The position numbers and the translations under genes are program-made. From the NCBI RefSeq assembly GCF_005405365.1, contig NZ_BJDX01000006.1, positions 124,001 to 188,000 of the forward strand: a stretch of DNA of 64,000 nucleotides, written 5' to 3'. Under the pieces are notes generated by a model, which was given only the letters and a program-made list of their open reading frames with translations, did no database searches and was not told where the DNA came from. Every line of letters begins with the position of its first letter. Within the stretch, counting starts at the first letter, position 1. The stretch is from Enterococcus xiangfangensis. Its GTDB lineage: Bacteria; Bacillota; Bacilli; Lactobacillales; Enterococcaceae. Positions 36,606 through 45,315 of this stretch are shown one piece after another.

Positions 36606-37567
36606 TATTGGTTAACGATATAGTGGATTGGTTGTTTTTCAAAAAAAGCAATCGCATTTTTTGCGACAATGGCTGCCATATCATTGCGAGCTTCTACGCT
36701 AGCATTGCCGATATGAGGGGTCAAGATGACATTGCCCAACGTTTTTAAACCAGCGACGACTTCAGGTTCAAATTCATAGACATCTAAAGCTGCTCCAGCA
36801 ATTTGTCGATTTTTTAGTGCTTGAAGCAAAGCCGCTTCATCGATCAACGGTCCACGGGCGGCATTGATTAAAAAGGCATTGTCTTTCATTTGTTCAAAGG
36901 TTTCGCTCGTCAATAAATGATGCGTCTCGGTTGTCAATGGCGCATGCAGACTCAAGATGTCTGCTTGTTGGATCAATTCAGTTTGGGAACAAAAAGTTGC
37001 CTGTAATTTTTTTTCCAGTTCAGGTGTTAGCTGTTGGCGTTGATTGTAAATGATCTTCATGCCAAAGGCGGTCATCATCTGAGCGAGAGCCTGTCCGATT
37101 TGTCCCATACCGATGATTCCTAATGTTTTATCTTTTAATTCATGGCCTAAGAAAAAGAGCGGTGCCCAACCGTCAAAACCTTGCCCATGCATGAGCCGAT
37201 CGCCTTCAACGATGCGGCGTGATAACGCGATGATCAAACCAGCAGTTAGTTCTGCAGTTGCATTGGTGGAAACTTTTGGCGTATTGGTTACATAGATATG
37301 TTTTTCTTTTGCATATGCCGTATCGATATTGTTAAACCCAGCGCCAAAGTTTGCAATCAGTTTTAGTTTCGGTGCGGCATCGATGACTTCTCGATCGACG
37401 AGTGTGGACAGTGGGCAGATCAAAACTTCACAGTTGGAGACATTTTTGATCAATTCTTCTTTTGTGATCAACTGATCGCCTGCATAGACCGTATAATCAA
37501 GTGCGGCATTTTTTAATAGTTTTGTGCCCAGCTCAGGTAGCTTGGCGGATAGATAAATTTGAGTCAT
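36605..37567 (-). CDS. D-isomer-specific 2-hydroxyacid dehydrogenase
   Basis: A 320-residue NAD(P)-dependent dehydrogenase. The Rossmann motif 'GIIGMGQIGQALA' is near residue 150. Catalytic residues appear in 'NAARGPLIDE' (Arg), 'ALDVYEFEPEV' (Glu) and 'LTPHIGNA' (His). The family covers D-lactate, glyoxylate/hydroxypyruvate, phosphoglycerate and vancomycin-type VanH enzymes; no vanA/vanX lies nearby, so glyoxylate or hydroxypyruvate reductase is the better guess. Single gene, GAGGGG SD. Confidence 0.85.
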   Translation of the reverse strand: MTQIYLSAKLPELGTKLLKNAALDYTVYAGDQLITKEELIKNVSNCEVLICPLSTLVDREVIDAAPKLKLIANFGAGFNNIDTAYAKEKHIYVTNTPKVSTNATAELTAGLIIALSRRIVEGDRLMHGQGFDGWAPLFFLGHELKDKTLGIIGMGQIGQALAQMMTAFGMKIIYNQRQQLTPELEKKLQATFCSQTELIQQADILSLHAPLTTETHHLLTSETFEQMKDNAFLINAARGPLIDEAALLQALKNRQIAGAALDVYEFEPEVVAGLKTLGNVILTPHIGNASVEARNDMAAIVAKNAIAFFEKQPIHYIVNQ

Positions 37568-37621
37568 TTGTGATCCCCTCGTTTCATTTCGATAAATTGA
37601 CTATAGCACAGGAGGAATGAC

Positions 37622-38083
37622 ATGAAAAAGATTCTATTTGTTTGTATGGGAAATATCTGCCGTTCGCCAATGGCAGAAGCAATCTTTCGTGACGCGTTTC
37701 AAAAAGAACGGTTGGAAGACAAGTATGAGGTGGACTCAGCAGCGACGAGTCGTTGGGAAATCGGTAATCCGCCACATCAAGGAACTCAAAAAATATTGGC
37801 GCGTTACCATATTTCTGCGCAAGGGATGTCCGCTCGGCAAGTGTGTGCTGAAGATTTTTATACAGCTGATTATATTATCGGAATGGATCAAGAAAACATC
37901 AATGATCTGCAAGCAATCGCACCTGAAGGGACCGAAAACAAACTATATCTATACTTAGATCGTGTCCCTGGATATGCCGGAAAAAATGTCCCAGACCCTT
38001 GGTATACAGGGGATTTTGAAGAGACTTTTGATTTGATCCAAAAAGGTTTAAACGAATGGTTAACTTTTTTTGAAATCGATTAG
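37622..38083 (+). CDS. Low-molecular-weight protein tyrosine phosphatase
   Basis: A 153-residue phosphatase. The P-loop 'VCMGNICRSPMAEA' begins at residue 6 (C-x5-R-S), and the general acid Asp is in 'VPDPWYTG' near residue 121. No capsule kinase gene adjoins it; in related Firmicutes such stand-alone enzymes act on phosphotyrosine or phosphoarginine. AGGAGG precedes the ATG. Its neighbour is the unknown gene at 38149. Confidence 0.92.
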   Translation: MKKILFVCMGNICRSPMAEAIFRDAFQKERLEDKYEVDSAATSRWEIGNPPHQGTQKILARYHISAQGMSARQVCAEDFYTADYIIGMDQENINDLQAIAPEGTENKLYLYLDRVPGYAGKNVPDPWYTGDFEETFDLIQKGLNEWLTFFEID

Positions 38084-38148
38084 ATTCCTTGTTTTTTCTC
38101 AGGAATTTAAGTAAAATCTAACTACGCTCTTGAATAGGAGGAAGCTGA

Positions 38149-38511
38149 ATGACTAAAAACGAGAAGCCTAAAAAGAATTTAATTAAGCTGTTTTCGAATT
38201 CGTCGTATCGTTTTATTTCGGACTTTTTGAATGATTCTGCTGAAAAACGTGCTCAAGAGCAAGCCAATGAGAATATTTTTCTCAAACTGAAAATGGCGGC
38301 TCTGCAAAATAGTTTAGTAGTCATTCAAGTTCAAGACGAGAAAGACGAAGAGAAATTCCAAACGATTTCTGGCTGGCTGCCCAAAGCGGTAAGCAATGAT
38401 TCAATTGTAATCCGTACTCAAGAAAATCAATTAGTGATGCTGCCGATCGATCGAATCAAAAAAGTGACGACATTATCGCCAAACGGTGTTCAAGAAAGCA
38501 TTTCGCGTTAA
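38149..38511 (+). CDS. Conserved-looking hypothetical protein, 120 residues
   Basis: I do not recognise this gene. It has a perfect AGGAGG, a basic N-terminus ('MTKNEKPKKNLIKLF'), a helical middle rich in Glu/Gln and a C-terminal half with alternating hydrophobic residues ('LVVIQVQDEKDEE', 'SIVIRTQENQLVMLPIDRI') that looks like a small beta-barrel, perhaps of the YolD or Sm/Hfq-like shape. There is no signal peptide or membrane segment. It sits between the phosphatase gene and the TPP riboswitch with no terminator seen. Confidence 0.65.
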   Translation: MTKNEKPKKNLIKLFSNSSYRFISDFLNDSAEKRAQEQANENIFLKLKMAALQNSLVVIQVQDEKDEEKFQTISGWLPKAVSNDSIVIRTQENQLVMLPIDRIKKVTTLSPNGVQESISR

Positions 38512-38584
38512 AAGTATTTCATACCTTTACGAACAATCAGACATCTGTTATACTTTGAATGCATTAAAAAATAGAATAATACTG

Positions 38585-38720
38585 TCGCAAAGGGGAGCCC
38601 TCGGGCTGAGATTGAGATGACTCTAAACCCTAGTACCTGTTTCGGTTATTCGAGCGTAGGAATTGTGATGAAGTAATGATAATTACTTCTCCTTTGTGGA
38701 CTGTATGTTCAAAAGGAGGA
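38585..38720 (+). promoter_or_regulatory. TPP riboswitch with translational expression platform
   Basis: The aptamer core is plain: 'GGGGAGCC' and 'GGCTGAGA' near 38592-38610, 'ACCTG' at 38635, and 'GAGCGTAGGAATT' near 38652. After it, CTCCTTT at 38689-38695 pairs with AAAGGAG at 38712-38718, which is the thiT SD, and an alternative GAAGTAAT/ATTACTTC hairpin at 38670-38689 competes. No T-run follows, so control is likely at translation. Confidence 0.93.
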
Positions 38721-38728
38721 GTTTTTTT

Positions 38729-39313
38729 ATGTACAAAACAAGAATTTTAGTAGAAGGAACCATCGTGGCAGCCTTGTCGTTAGTCTTATCCTTTATTCCA
38801 ACGACTATCGGCAGCAGTTTTACGATCTCATTGGGGATGATTCCCATGACATTGTTTGCTTTACGTCGCGGGTTAAAACCAGCGCTGATGTCCGCGTTTA
38901 TTTGGGGAATCTTGCATTTTCCAGCGAGCCAAGTTGTGTATTTGAGTGTCATCCAAGTGTTGATCGAGTACCCAATCGCTTTTGTCTTTGCCGGGTTTGC
39001 GGGCTTGTATGCAAAAAAAGTTCAACAAGCATTGGTCGACCAAGATATGCGAAATGCACGGAAAAATATTATTTTAGGTTCTTTTGTTGGAACTGGCGCG
39101 CGCTTTTTCTGGCACTTTATCGCAGGCGTGGTCTTTTGGGGAAGTTATGCTTTGTGGGGAATGAATCCTTGGGTGTTCTCATTAGTCATGAATGGTGTCA
39201 GCGGATTGGCAACAGCGATCGTAACAGCAGTTGTGGCGGTGTTAGTCGCAGAAAAAGCACCGCAATTGTATTTGCCTAAAGATGGTCGGTTAGTTCAAAA
39301 GAAAAGTCAGTAA
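38729..39313 (+). CDS. thiT: Thiamine ECF transporter substrate-binding component ThiT
   Basis: A 194-residue six-helix S component that binds thiamine and docks on the shared ECF module. The N-terminal helix includes 'ILVEGTIVAALSLVLSF' and helix 2 'ISLGMIPMTLFALRRG'. 'GVVFWGSYA' and 'WHFIAGV' near residue 130 hold aromatic residues of the thiamine pocket. An in-frame start at 38696 lies in the riboswitch; the ATG at 38729 is 9 bases after AAAGGAGG. Riboswitch control supports the substrate. Confidence 0.95.
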   Translation: MYKTRILVEGTIVAALSLVLSFIPTTIGSSFTISLGMIPMTLFALRRGLKPALMSAFIWGILHFPASQVVYLSVIQVLIEYPIAFVFAGFAGLYAKKVQQALVDQDMRNARKNIILGSFVGTGARFFWHFIAGVVFWGSYALWGMNPWVFSLVMNGVSGLATAIVTAVVAVLVAEKAPQLYLPKDGRLVQKKSQ

Positions 39314-39320
39314 TCAAATA

Positions 39321-39360
39321 AAAAAGCATTTGCCCAAAAAACGGACAAATACTTTTTTTA
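39321..39360. terminator. Shared terminator between thiT and the convergent unknown gene
   Basis: AAAAAGCATTTGCCC and GGACAAATACTTTTTT pair imperfectly around an A-rich loop, with A and T tracts on the two sides. Confidence 0.7.
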
Positions 39361-39364
39361 ATGA

Positions 39365-40135
39365 TTAGCGAAACGAAAAGACGGGATCATCGTTTTCAAC
39401 TTCTAATGACCAGTGTTTATTTGCGGTATCATAAGTGATTTCCGCAATCTGCAGCTCTTTTGTATAATTTTTAGGACTGCGCCGCCATCCTTTTTCATCC
39501 GATAGAAAAATCGGGATGCGGTACAATTTATTTTTTAATTCAGATTGGTTGAGACAAAAAACGGCGCCTTCTTGCAAAATAGGATATAGATCTTTCAATA
39601 GTTCGCTGTCCAATGGTGCAACTGGCGAGCCTTTGCGGAAGAACGAGCGGCGATCGTTGACTTTTTCTAAGGTAATCCGTGTCAACTTGCTGGCTAAAAT
39701 ACGATAAAATTCATCCAAATAGCGATAATAGACCCGCATCGTTTCATTGCCTAAATTGAAGTAGACAAAATTATTTTGTAACTTGTAAAAAAAGGGAGAG
39801 TGCAAATGTGTTCGCATATGCCCAAAGTAGAGTAATTCAGAAATCTCTAATGGTGTTAGTTCTTTCAACATCGCCAGATCATTAAAATCGATCCACTTTG
39901 TCCCTTTTGAATTAGTAAAAGTTTTGTTATTGAAAAATTGTTGGACTTGTTCAGAGTTGTTAATGATTTTCAAGCCAGTATGAGGCTCGTATTCTCCTGT
40001 TTCTGCCATCGGATCCAGTAATAACAAATTTTTTGGCCGATGAACGATTCCTTCAACAAAATCATTAGGTGAAAGACCTTTCGAAAGCACCGCATTACTT
40101 GTGGAATCGATATAAGCAAATAATGTATCTGGCAC
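39365..40135 (-). CDS. Hypothetical protein, 256 residues
   Basis: I cannot name this. GTG start with AAAGGGTG at a normal distance. It has no signal peptide and no membrane segment. The sequence is moderately charged, with a short 'KGTKWIDFNDLAMLKELTP' stretch followed by 'LLYFGHMRTHLHSPFFYKL' (given in two parts), the latter rich in His and aromatic residues. A middle region 'YYRYLDEFYRILASKL' is helical. It lies alone between thiT and a divergent sortase gene. Confidence 0.65.
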   Translation of the reverse strand: MPDTLFAYIDSTSNAVLSKGLSPNDFVEGIVHRPKNLLLLDPMAETGEYEPHTGLKIINNSEQVQQFFNNKTFTNSKGTKWIDFNDLAMLKELTPLEISELLYFGHMRTHLHSPFFYKLQNNFVYFNLGNETMRVYYRYLDEFYRILASKLTRITLEKVNDRRSFFRKGSPVAPLDSELLKDLYPILQEGAVFCLNQSELKNKLYRIPIFLSDEKGWRRSPKNYTKELQIAEITYDTANKHWSLEVENDDPVFSFR

Positions 40136-40396
40136 AGATTTTCACCCTTTCTAATAATTGTCATACTCATTTTAACTCAATAATAAAAAAAAAGCTCGTA
40201 TCTTTTATTTTAAAATTAGATTACAAAGACCTTAAAAGATGCAAGGTCGAGGGCTTTTTTCAACTGTGGGAAAGGGATGAATAAATAACAGCTTACTAAT
40301 ACAATTCTCTTTTTTCTTTCATTTTCATAACAAGTAAAAGTAGTTCACTGAATTCGAAATAATGTGGTAGAATAAGTGCGAAAATACAGGAGGCTT
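40136..40396. other. Divergent intergenic region with a three-way-junction-like element
   Basis: At about 40186-40259, AAAAAAGCTC and GGGCTTTTTT can form a 10-bp outer stem. Inside it, GACCTT/AAGGTC forms one hairpin and an ATCT/AGAT-bounded AT-rich palindrome another. The flanking A- and T-tracts would make it a terminator in either direction, which is unexpected between divergent genes. TTGTCA near 40159 is a possible -35 for a plus-strand RNA. Confidence 0.4.
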
Positions 40397-40399
40397 ATG

Positions 40400-41107
40400 A
40401 TGAAGAAGAAAAAAAGAAATTGGTTCATAAATATTTTTCTTTTCTTATTGTTATTAGTAGGTTTGGCTTTAGTTTTCAACAATCAAATCAAATATTTTTT
40501 AATGCAATACAACGCTGACCGCTATACTGTCGCAAAGCTGGACCGAGCAGAGCTTGATAAGAATATCCAAAAAGAAGCATCCTTTGATTTTGATGCGGTG
40601 CAGCCTGCCAGTACGGAGTCGGTCTTACAAGCACAATTAAGCAATAAAAAATTACCGGTTATCGGAGGGATCGCAGTCCCGTCAGTGAAAATAAATCTGC
40701 CGATTTTCAAAGGGTTAGCCAATGAAGTTTTATTGTATGGAGCGGGGACATTGTCGCCTGACCAAAAGATGGGCGAAGGAAATTATGCACTGGCAAGCCA
40801 TCGTGCAGATCGTCCAGGCTTATTATTCACGCCGCTTGAAGGAGTCAAAGATGGCGATTTGATCTATTTGACGGATCTGACGAATATTTACACATATAAA
40901 ACGACGTTGAAAGTTCGGGTGCAGCCGACGGAAGTGAAATATTTAGATATTCAGCCAGGGAAAAAACAAGTAACGTTGATTACTTGTGGCGAGATCGAAG
41001 GCGTGACTCGAATCATCGTCCAAGGTGAACTTGATGCTACGACTCCGGTCAATGATGCGACCGATCAAATGCGTGCAGCGTTTGAAATGGAACAGCGGAC
41101 CTATTAA
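40400..41107 (+). CDS. srtA: Class A sortase SrtA
   Basis: A 235-residue membrane-anchored transpeptidase that cleaves LPXTG-type signals and joins surface proteins to the cell wall. A basic tract and one N-terminal helix lead to the catalytic domain: 'GIAVPSVKINLPIFKG' near residue 85, 'LASHRADRPGLLF' with the active His near 130, 'VTLITCGE' with the Cys near 196, then 'TRIIVQG' with the Arg. Two ATGs at 40397 and 40400 follow AGGAGG; the second has better spacing. No pilin genes adjoin it, so it is the housekeeping type. Confidence 0.92.
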   Translation: MKKKKRNWFINIFLFLLLLVGLALVFNNQIKYFLMQYNADRYTVAKLDRAELDKNIQKEASFDFDAVQPASTESVLQAQLSNKKLPVIGGIAVPSVKINLPIFKGLANEVLLYGAGTLSPDQKMGEGNYALASHRADRPGLLFTPLEGVKDGDLIYLTDLTNIYTYKTTLKVRVQPTEVKYLDIQPGKKQVTLITCGEIEGVTRIIVQGELDATTPVNDATDQMRAAFEMEQRTY

Positions 41108-41141
41108 AAAGCAGTGCTGTTTTCAGTTTTGCTTTTACTAA

Positions 41142-41212
41142 CTGCAAGATTCGTGCAATGAGCAAAGTCTAGATTGCTGACTTTGTTTATTACAGGGTCT
41201 TGCGGTTTTTTG
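41142..41212 (+). terminator. Long terminator hairpin after srtA
   Basis: Outer arms CTGCAAGA (41142-41149) and TCTTGCGG (41198-41205), an inner hairpin CAAAGTC/GACTTTG (41163-41185), then T6. The TATACT promoter of the patatin gene follows near 41230. Confidence 0.75.
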
Positions 41213-41285
41213 TTACGGGAAATTTTCTGCTATACTGAAATAAACCAATTGATGTATCGATCATAGAATGGATCAGGAGGAAGCG

Positions 41286-42914
41286 ATGGAGTTAAACAGA
41301 GTTTATGTCTCAGACTTGTTAGCAGATTGGAAAAAATTTCAACAGACCCAGCTGTTGTTTCCTTTTTATACTTCTCATAGTCAAGCACGGGCAGCTTTTT
41401 TAGACGCGGTTAAATGCGGAAAAGGTTATTGGGTCCAGTGTGACACTGATTGGTTGCTAGTAACTAAAAACGATCAAGCTGACAGTTGGGAAATTAGTAA
41501 TTTGTTGATCTCAACGGATTTTGGCTGGCAGAAAGCTTTTTTATTACTAGAAACGGCTGCCCGCCAAAAATTCAAACGATCGTTACGATTGATCTTTGAA
41601 GCAAATTTGATTTTGCGCCAATGGCTAACCGCACAAGGCTATCAATTGAAAGCAGGCGTTTGGCAAAAGGATTTGGTCTATCATACGGGGTTGGTGCTAG
41701 GCGGAGGCGGCGCTCGCGGAGCGTATCAAATCGGTGTTTGGAAAGCGCTACTTGAAAAAGAGATCACGTTTGAAGTAGTTGCAGGAACTTCAGTCGGCGG
41801 ATTGAATGGTGCTTTGATCGTTCAAGGAGATTATGAACAAGCGTTGACGTTGTGGCAAGAAATCGAAACGAATAAAGTGCTAGATATCACCTTTAAAGAA
41901 GTAGAAGAATTAGATTTTTCGGCACAAGTGGATCAATTGCGTACATTTATTCGAACGTCTTTACAACAACGCGGAATCTCTTCAAAACCTCTTAGAAGAT
42001 TATTGGAGGAGCGCTTGGATCCGGCAAAACTTCAAACGGGGTGTCCATTTTATGTGGTGACGACAAAAGTTCCGGCTTTTCAAGAAGTAGTTGTCGCAAT
42101 CAATCAATGTTCAAAAGCTGAGATCATCGATTGGCTGTTAGCGTCTGCGTCGTTTTTTCCCATGATGGCAATGACGAAAATTACGGATGAATTTTATGTA
42201 GACGGCGGCTACCGCAACAATTTGCCGGTTGATGTCGCTTTACAAAAGCCAATTACTGAATTGATCGTAGTTGACGTCCACGGTCCCGGTCTGGATAAAC
42301 GCTATCGCTTATCAGCAGAAGTGGCTGAATTGAAGTTAGCGACACCTTGGAGTTTAGGCGATCTATTCTTATTTCAAAGTGATCGTTCAGCAGAAAATAT
42401 CGAATTGGGTTATTTAGAGACGAAGCGGGCATTGGGTGAGTTGCAAGGCTATCGCTATTTCTTTAACCGGCAAGCCGATTTTGAAACACTGACAAAAGAT
42501 TTTTTGCGGTATCTTAAAACAGAGATCCCTGTCGATTTGAATGGACTGTATCCGGAATTAAAAAAATTCTTTCGACGAAGTGTCCCGGTGGAAATGCTCA
42601 GCTTAGCTTTTTTAGAATTTTTTGCCTATTGGGTAAAAGTCTCACCAGCGCGTGTATTTGAGCCATCTGAATTTATTGAAACGATTTTGCAGCAATTTGA
42701 GCTGCCGAACCGATTGAACCCGAATTTTTCAGTGCAGGAACAAATTGAAGATTTTATTGAGAACCATAATGTCTTTTCAGATTACTATCGCGTCTTGCAA
42801 CTCTATCAGCAACAAGGCAATCTGAAATCATTCTATCGCCGCTGGCCGATTCCGACCTTGCTGGCACTTTTTTTCCGTTATATTCGAGCAGAGGAGGTTA
42901 CTGCTGATTTTTAG
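41286..42914 (+). CDS. Patatin-like phospholipase with N-terminal extension
   Basis: A 542-residue protein. Residues about 136-330 are a patatin domain: 'GLVLGGGGARGAYQIG' (oxyanion hole), 'AGTSVGGLNGA' (nucleophile Ser) and 'YVDGGYRNNLPV' (DGG, catalytic Asp), so the Ser-Asp dyad is intact. Ahead of it are about 130 unusual residues with a possible degenerate GNAT-like pattern ('LRLIFEANLILRQWLTAQGY' before a Trp-Lys-Asp-Leu strand), and after it about 190 helical residues. The ATG at 41286 is 5 bases after AGGAGG. Likely lipid acyl hydrolase of the inner membrane; the role of the extensions is unknown. Confidence 0.83.
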   Translation: MELNRVYVSDLLADWKKFQQTQLLFPFYTSHSQARAAFLDAVKCGKGYWVQCDTDWLLVTKNDQADSWEISNLLISTDFGWQKAFLLLETAARQKFKRSLRLIFEANLILRQWLTAQGYQLKAGVWQKDLVYHTGLVLGGGGARGAYQIGVWKALLEKEITFEVVAGTSVGGLNGALIVQGDYEQALTLWQEIETNKVLDITFKEVEELDFSAQVDQLRTFIRTSLQQRGISSKPLRRLLEERLDPAKLQTGCPFYVVTTKVPAFQEVVVAINQCSKAEIIDWLLASASFFPMMAMTKITDEFYVDGGYRNNLPVDVALQKPITELIVVDVHGPGLDKRYRLSAEVAELKLATPWSLGDLFLFQSDRSAENIELGYLETKRALGELQGYRYFFNRQADFETLTKDFLRYLKTEIPVDLNGLYPELKKFFRRSVPVEMLSLAFLEFFAYWVKVSPARVFEPSEFIETILQQFELPNRLNPNFSVQEQIEDFIENHNVFSDYYRVLQLYQQQGNLKSFYRRWPIPTLLALFFRYIRAEEVTADF

Positions 42915-42998
42915 CGAACAGTGTGAATGGTTTTGCTGGTCTGAGGTAGCTAATGAAAAGACTTGAAATGTTGATTAAATGAATCAGGAGGAAATACA

Positions 42999-43214
42999 AT
43001 GGCTGAGTTTAGTTATGAGATTGTAGAAGAGATTGCCGTTTTATCGGAAAATCCGAAAGGGTGGCGTAAAGAGTTGAATTTAGTGAGTTGGAATGGCCGT
43101 CCGCCAAAATTCGATTTGCGTGATTGGGCACCAGAGCATGAAAAAATGGGCAAAGGCGTAACATTGAGTAATGAAGAATTTGCGATACTGAAAAAAACGT
43201 TGAGCAATATGTAG
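42999..43214 (+). CDS. YdbC family PC4-like single-stranded nucleic-acid binding protein
   Basis: A 71-residue protein matching the YdbC/PC4 family of Firmicutes, small beta-sheet dimers that bind single-stranded DNA and resemble eukaryotic Sub1/PC4. The pattern 'GWRKELNLVSWNGRPPKFDLR' in the middle (length-limited here to 'RKELNLVSWNGRPPKFDLRD') with a final 'MGKGVTLSNEEFAILKKTL' helix is typical. AGGAGG upstream. It lies just before yicC and may share a transcript. Confidence 0.85.
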   Translation: MAEFSYEIVEEIAVLSENPKGWRKELNLVSWNGRPPKFDLRDWAPEHEKMGKGVTLSNEEFAILKKTLSNM

Positions 43215-43238
43215 TGTGCCAAGAAGGAGACAGAGCAA

Positions 43239-44123
43239 ATGAAAAGTATGACCGGTTACGGACAAGCAGCACAAAGCAATGAAGCGTATGAATTGAACAT
43301 TGAATTAAAAAGCGTCAATAATCGTTTCTTAGATTTGCAAATTCGGATGCCTAAGGAGCTGAATCCGTTTGAAGCGCTGATTCGCACGATCGCCAAAGAA
43401 AAGATCCGTCGCGGACGGGTCGATGTGTTCATTAATTTGACACCGTTGAAAAGCGGCAATAAAAAAGTCGCTGTTGATTGGGAACTTTTGCAACAATTAG
43501 TCGCAGAATTGCAAACAGGCGGAAAAGAACATTTTGGGATCGTTGATTTTCCCGTGGAACAAGTGTTGGTCAAAGCGATGGAGCAGGCAGATTTTGTAAC
43601 GTTAGTCGATCAGCCGACAGAAGAAGCGTCGTTAGAAAACTTAGTCCAAGTAGTTGCGAGCGAAGCTTTTACACAATTAGCCAGCAGCCGCGAACATGAA
43701 GGCGCAGGCATTCAAAAAGTACTAACAGATTATGTAACAAAGGTCCAGTCATTAGTTGCTGAGTTGAAGAGTTTTGTGACCGAATACGAAGCGGACTTCC
43801 AACAACGCTATCAAGCGAAGTTAGAAGAATATCTAGGCAGTACGGTTGATCAAGATCGTTTGTTGACCGAACTAGCGATTTTATTGGAGCGGGGCGATAT
43901 CCATGAAGAACTGGATCGTTTGAGTATCCATTTAGAAAAGTTGGCGCAACTTTTACAAATGACCGACCCGATTGGCCGCGAATTAGACTTTTTATTGCAA
44001 GAAATGAATCGTGAAGTCAATACGATCGGATCCAAATCAAGTCCAATCCAAATCAAAGATATTGTCGTTCAATTAAAAACGCTCTTGGAAAAAATTCGTG
44101 AACAGATCCAAAATGTGGAATAG
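43239..44123 (+). CDS. yicC: YicC family protein (putative endoribonuclease)
   Basis: A 294-residue YicC protein. It starts with the signature 'MKSMTGYGQA', has 'LKSVNNRFLDLQIRMP' near residue 27, and ends in the DUF1732 half 'SKSSPIQIKDIVVQLKTLLE'. E. coli YicC cleaves small RNAs; its Gram-positive relatives are less studied. The gene precedes gmk and rpoZ, a common order in Firmicutes. SD AAGGAG. Confidence 0.93.
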   Translation: MKSMTGYGQAAQSNEAYELNIELKSVNNRFLDLQIRMPKELNPFEALIRTIAKEKIRRGRVDVFINLTPLKSGNKKVAVDWELLQQLVAELQTGGKEHFGIVDFPVEQVLVKAMEQADFVTLVDQPTEEASLENLVQVVASEAFTQLASSREHEGAGIQKVLTDYVTKVQSLVAELKSFVTEYEADFQQRYQAKLEEYLGSTVDQDRLLTELAILLERGDIHEELDRLSIHLEKLAQLLQMTDPIGRELDFLLQEMNREVNTIGSKSSPIQIKDIVVQLKTLLEKIREQIQNVE

Positions 44124-44145
44124 TTATAGGGTTTTTTATAAGAAA

Positions 44146-44172
44146 TAAGAGGCAGCTTACGGAAGCCTCTTG
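44146..44172 (+). terminator. Weak hairpin after yicC
   Basis: AAGAGGC/GCCTCTT with an 11-base loop and no proper T-run. Probably partial termination or an RNA end, before the gmk promoter region. Confidence 0.45.
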
Positions 44173-44222
44173 AAATATTTGTAAAAAAAGTGCACAATAG
44201 GCGTTAGCTAAAACGAGCATGA

Positions 44223-44849
<627 letters not shown>

Positions 44850-44853
44850 GCTT

Positions 44854-45156
44854 ATGATGTTAAAACCTTCAATCGATACATTATTAGACCATGTGAATTC
44901 AAAGTATTCTTTAGTGATCTTAGCTAGCAAACGTGCCCATGAATTAGACGCAGGTGCACAACCAACCTTGGAATCATTTGATTCTGTTAAAAGTGTCGGT
45001 CAAGCACTAGAAGAAATCGATGCTGGCGCAGTGATCAATGATCCGCATCCAGAAATCAAACGGGAACGTTTGAAAATGGAAGAAGAAGAACGTCACTTGC
45101 AACGCGAACGCGATCAACGTGATCTAGAAGCACGGATCCGTAACGAACAAAATTAA
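44854..45156 (+). CDS. rpoZ: RNA polymerase omega subunit
   Basis: A 100-residue omega subunit that clamps beta-prime. It begins '[20 protein letters not shown]' and continues '[16 protein letters not shown]', both conserved; the C-terminal third is a highly charged helix ('[20 protein letters not shown]'). Two adjacent ATGs follow GGAGAT. Co-transcribed with gmk, ended by the hairpin at 45187-45231. Confidence 0.96.
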   Translation: MMLKPSIDTLLDHVNSKYSLVILASKRAHELDAGAQPTLESFDSVKSVGQALEEIDAGAVINDPHPEIKRERLKMEEEERHLQRERDQRDLEARIRNEQN

Positions 45157-45186
45157 GCGTAGATTTTTCTCGCTGATGAAGTGTGA

Positions 45187-45231
45187 ATGGGATTGTACCA
45201 ATACTTTTGGCGCAGTCCCTTCTTTTTGTGC
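45187..45231 (+). terminator. Terminator after rpoZ
   Basis: GGGATTGT and GCAGTCCC pair with a G-T wobble around a loop of about 20, followed by TTCTTTTT. The next bases, TGTGCTAAAAG, look like an extended -10 for priA. Confidence 0.65.
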
Positions 45232-45315
45232 TAAAAGTATTTTTCATCGTTCGTTAAATTTAGCTGTACATAGATAAAATTTTGATACATAAATCAGGAA
45301 ATGGAGGCGGAAAAA

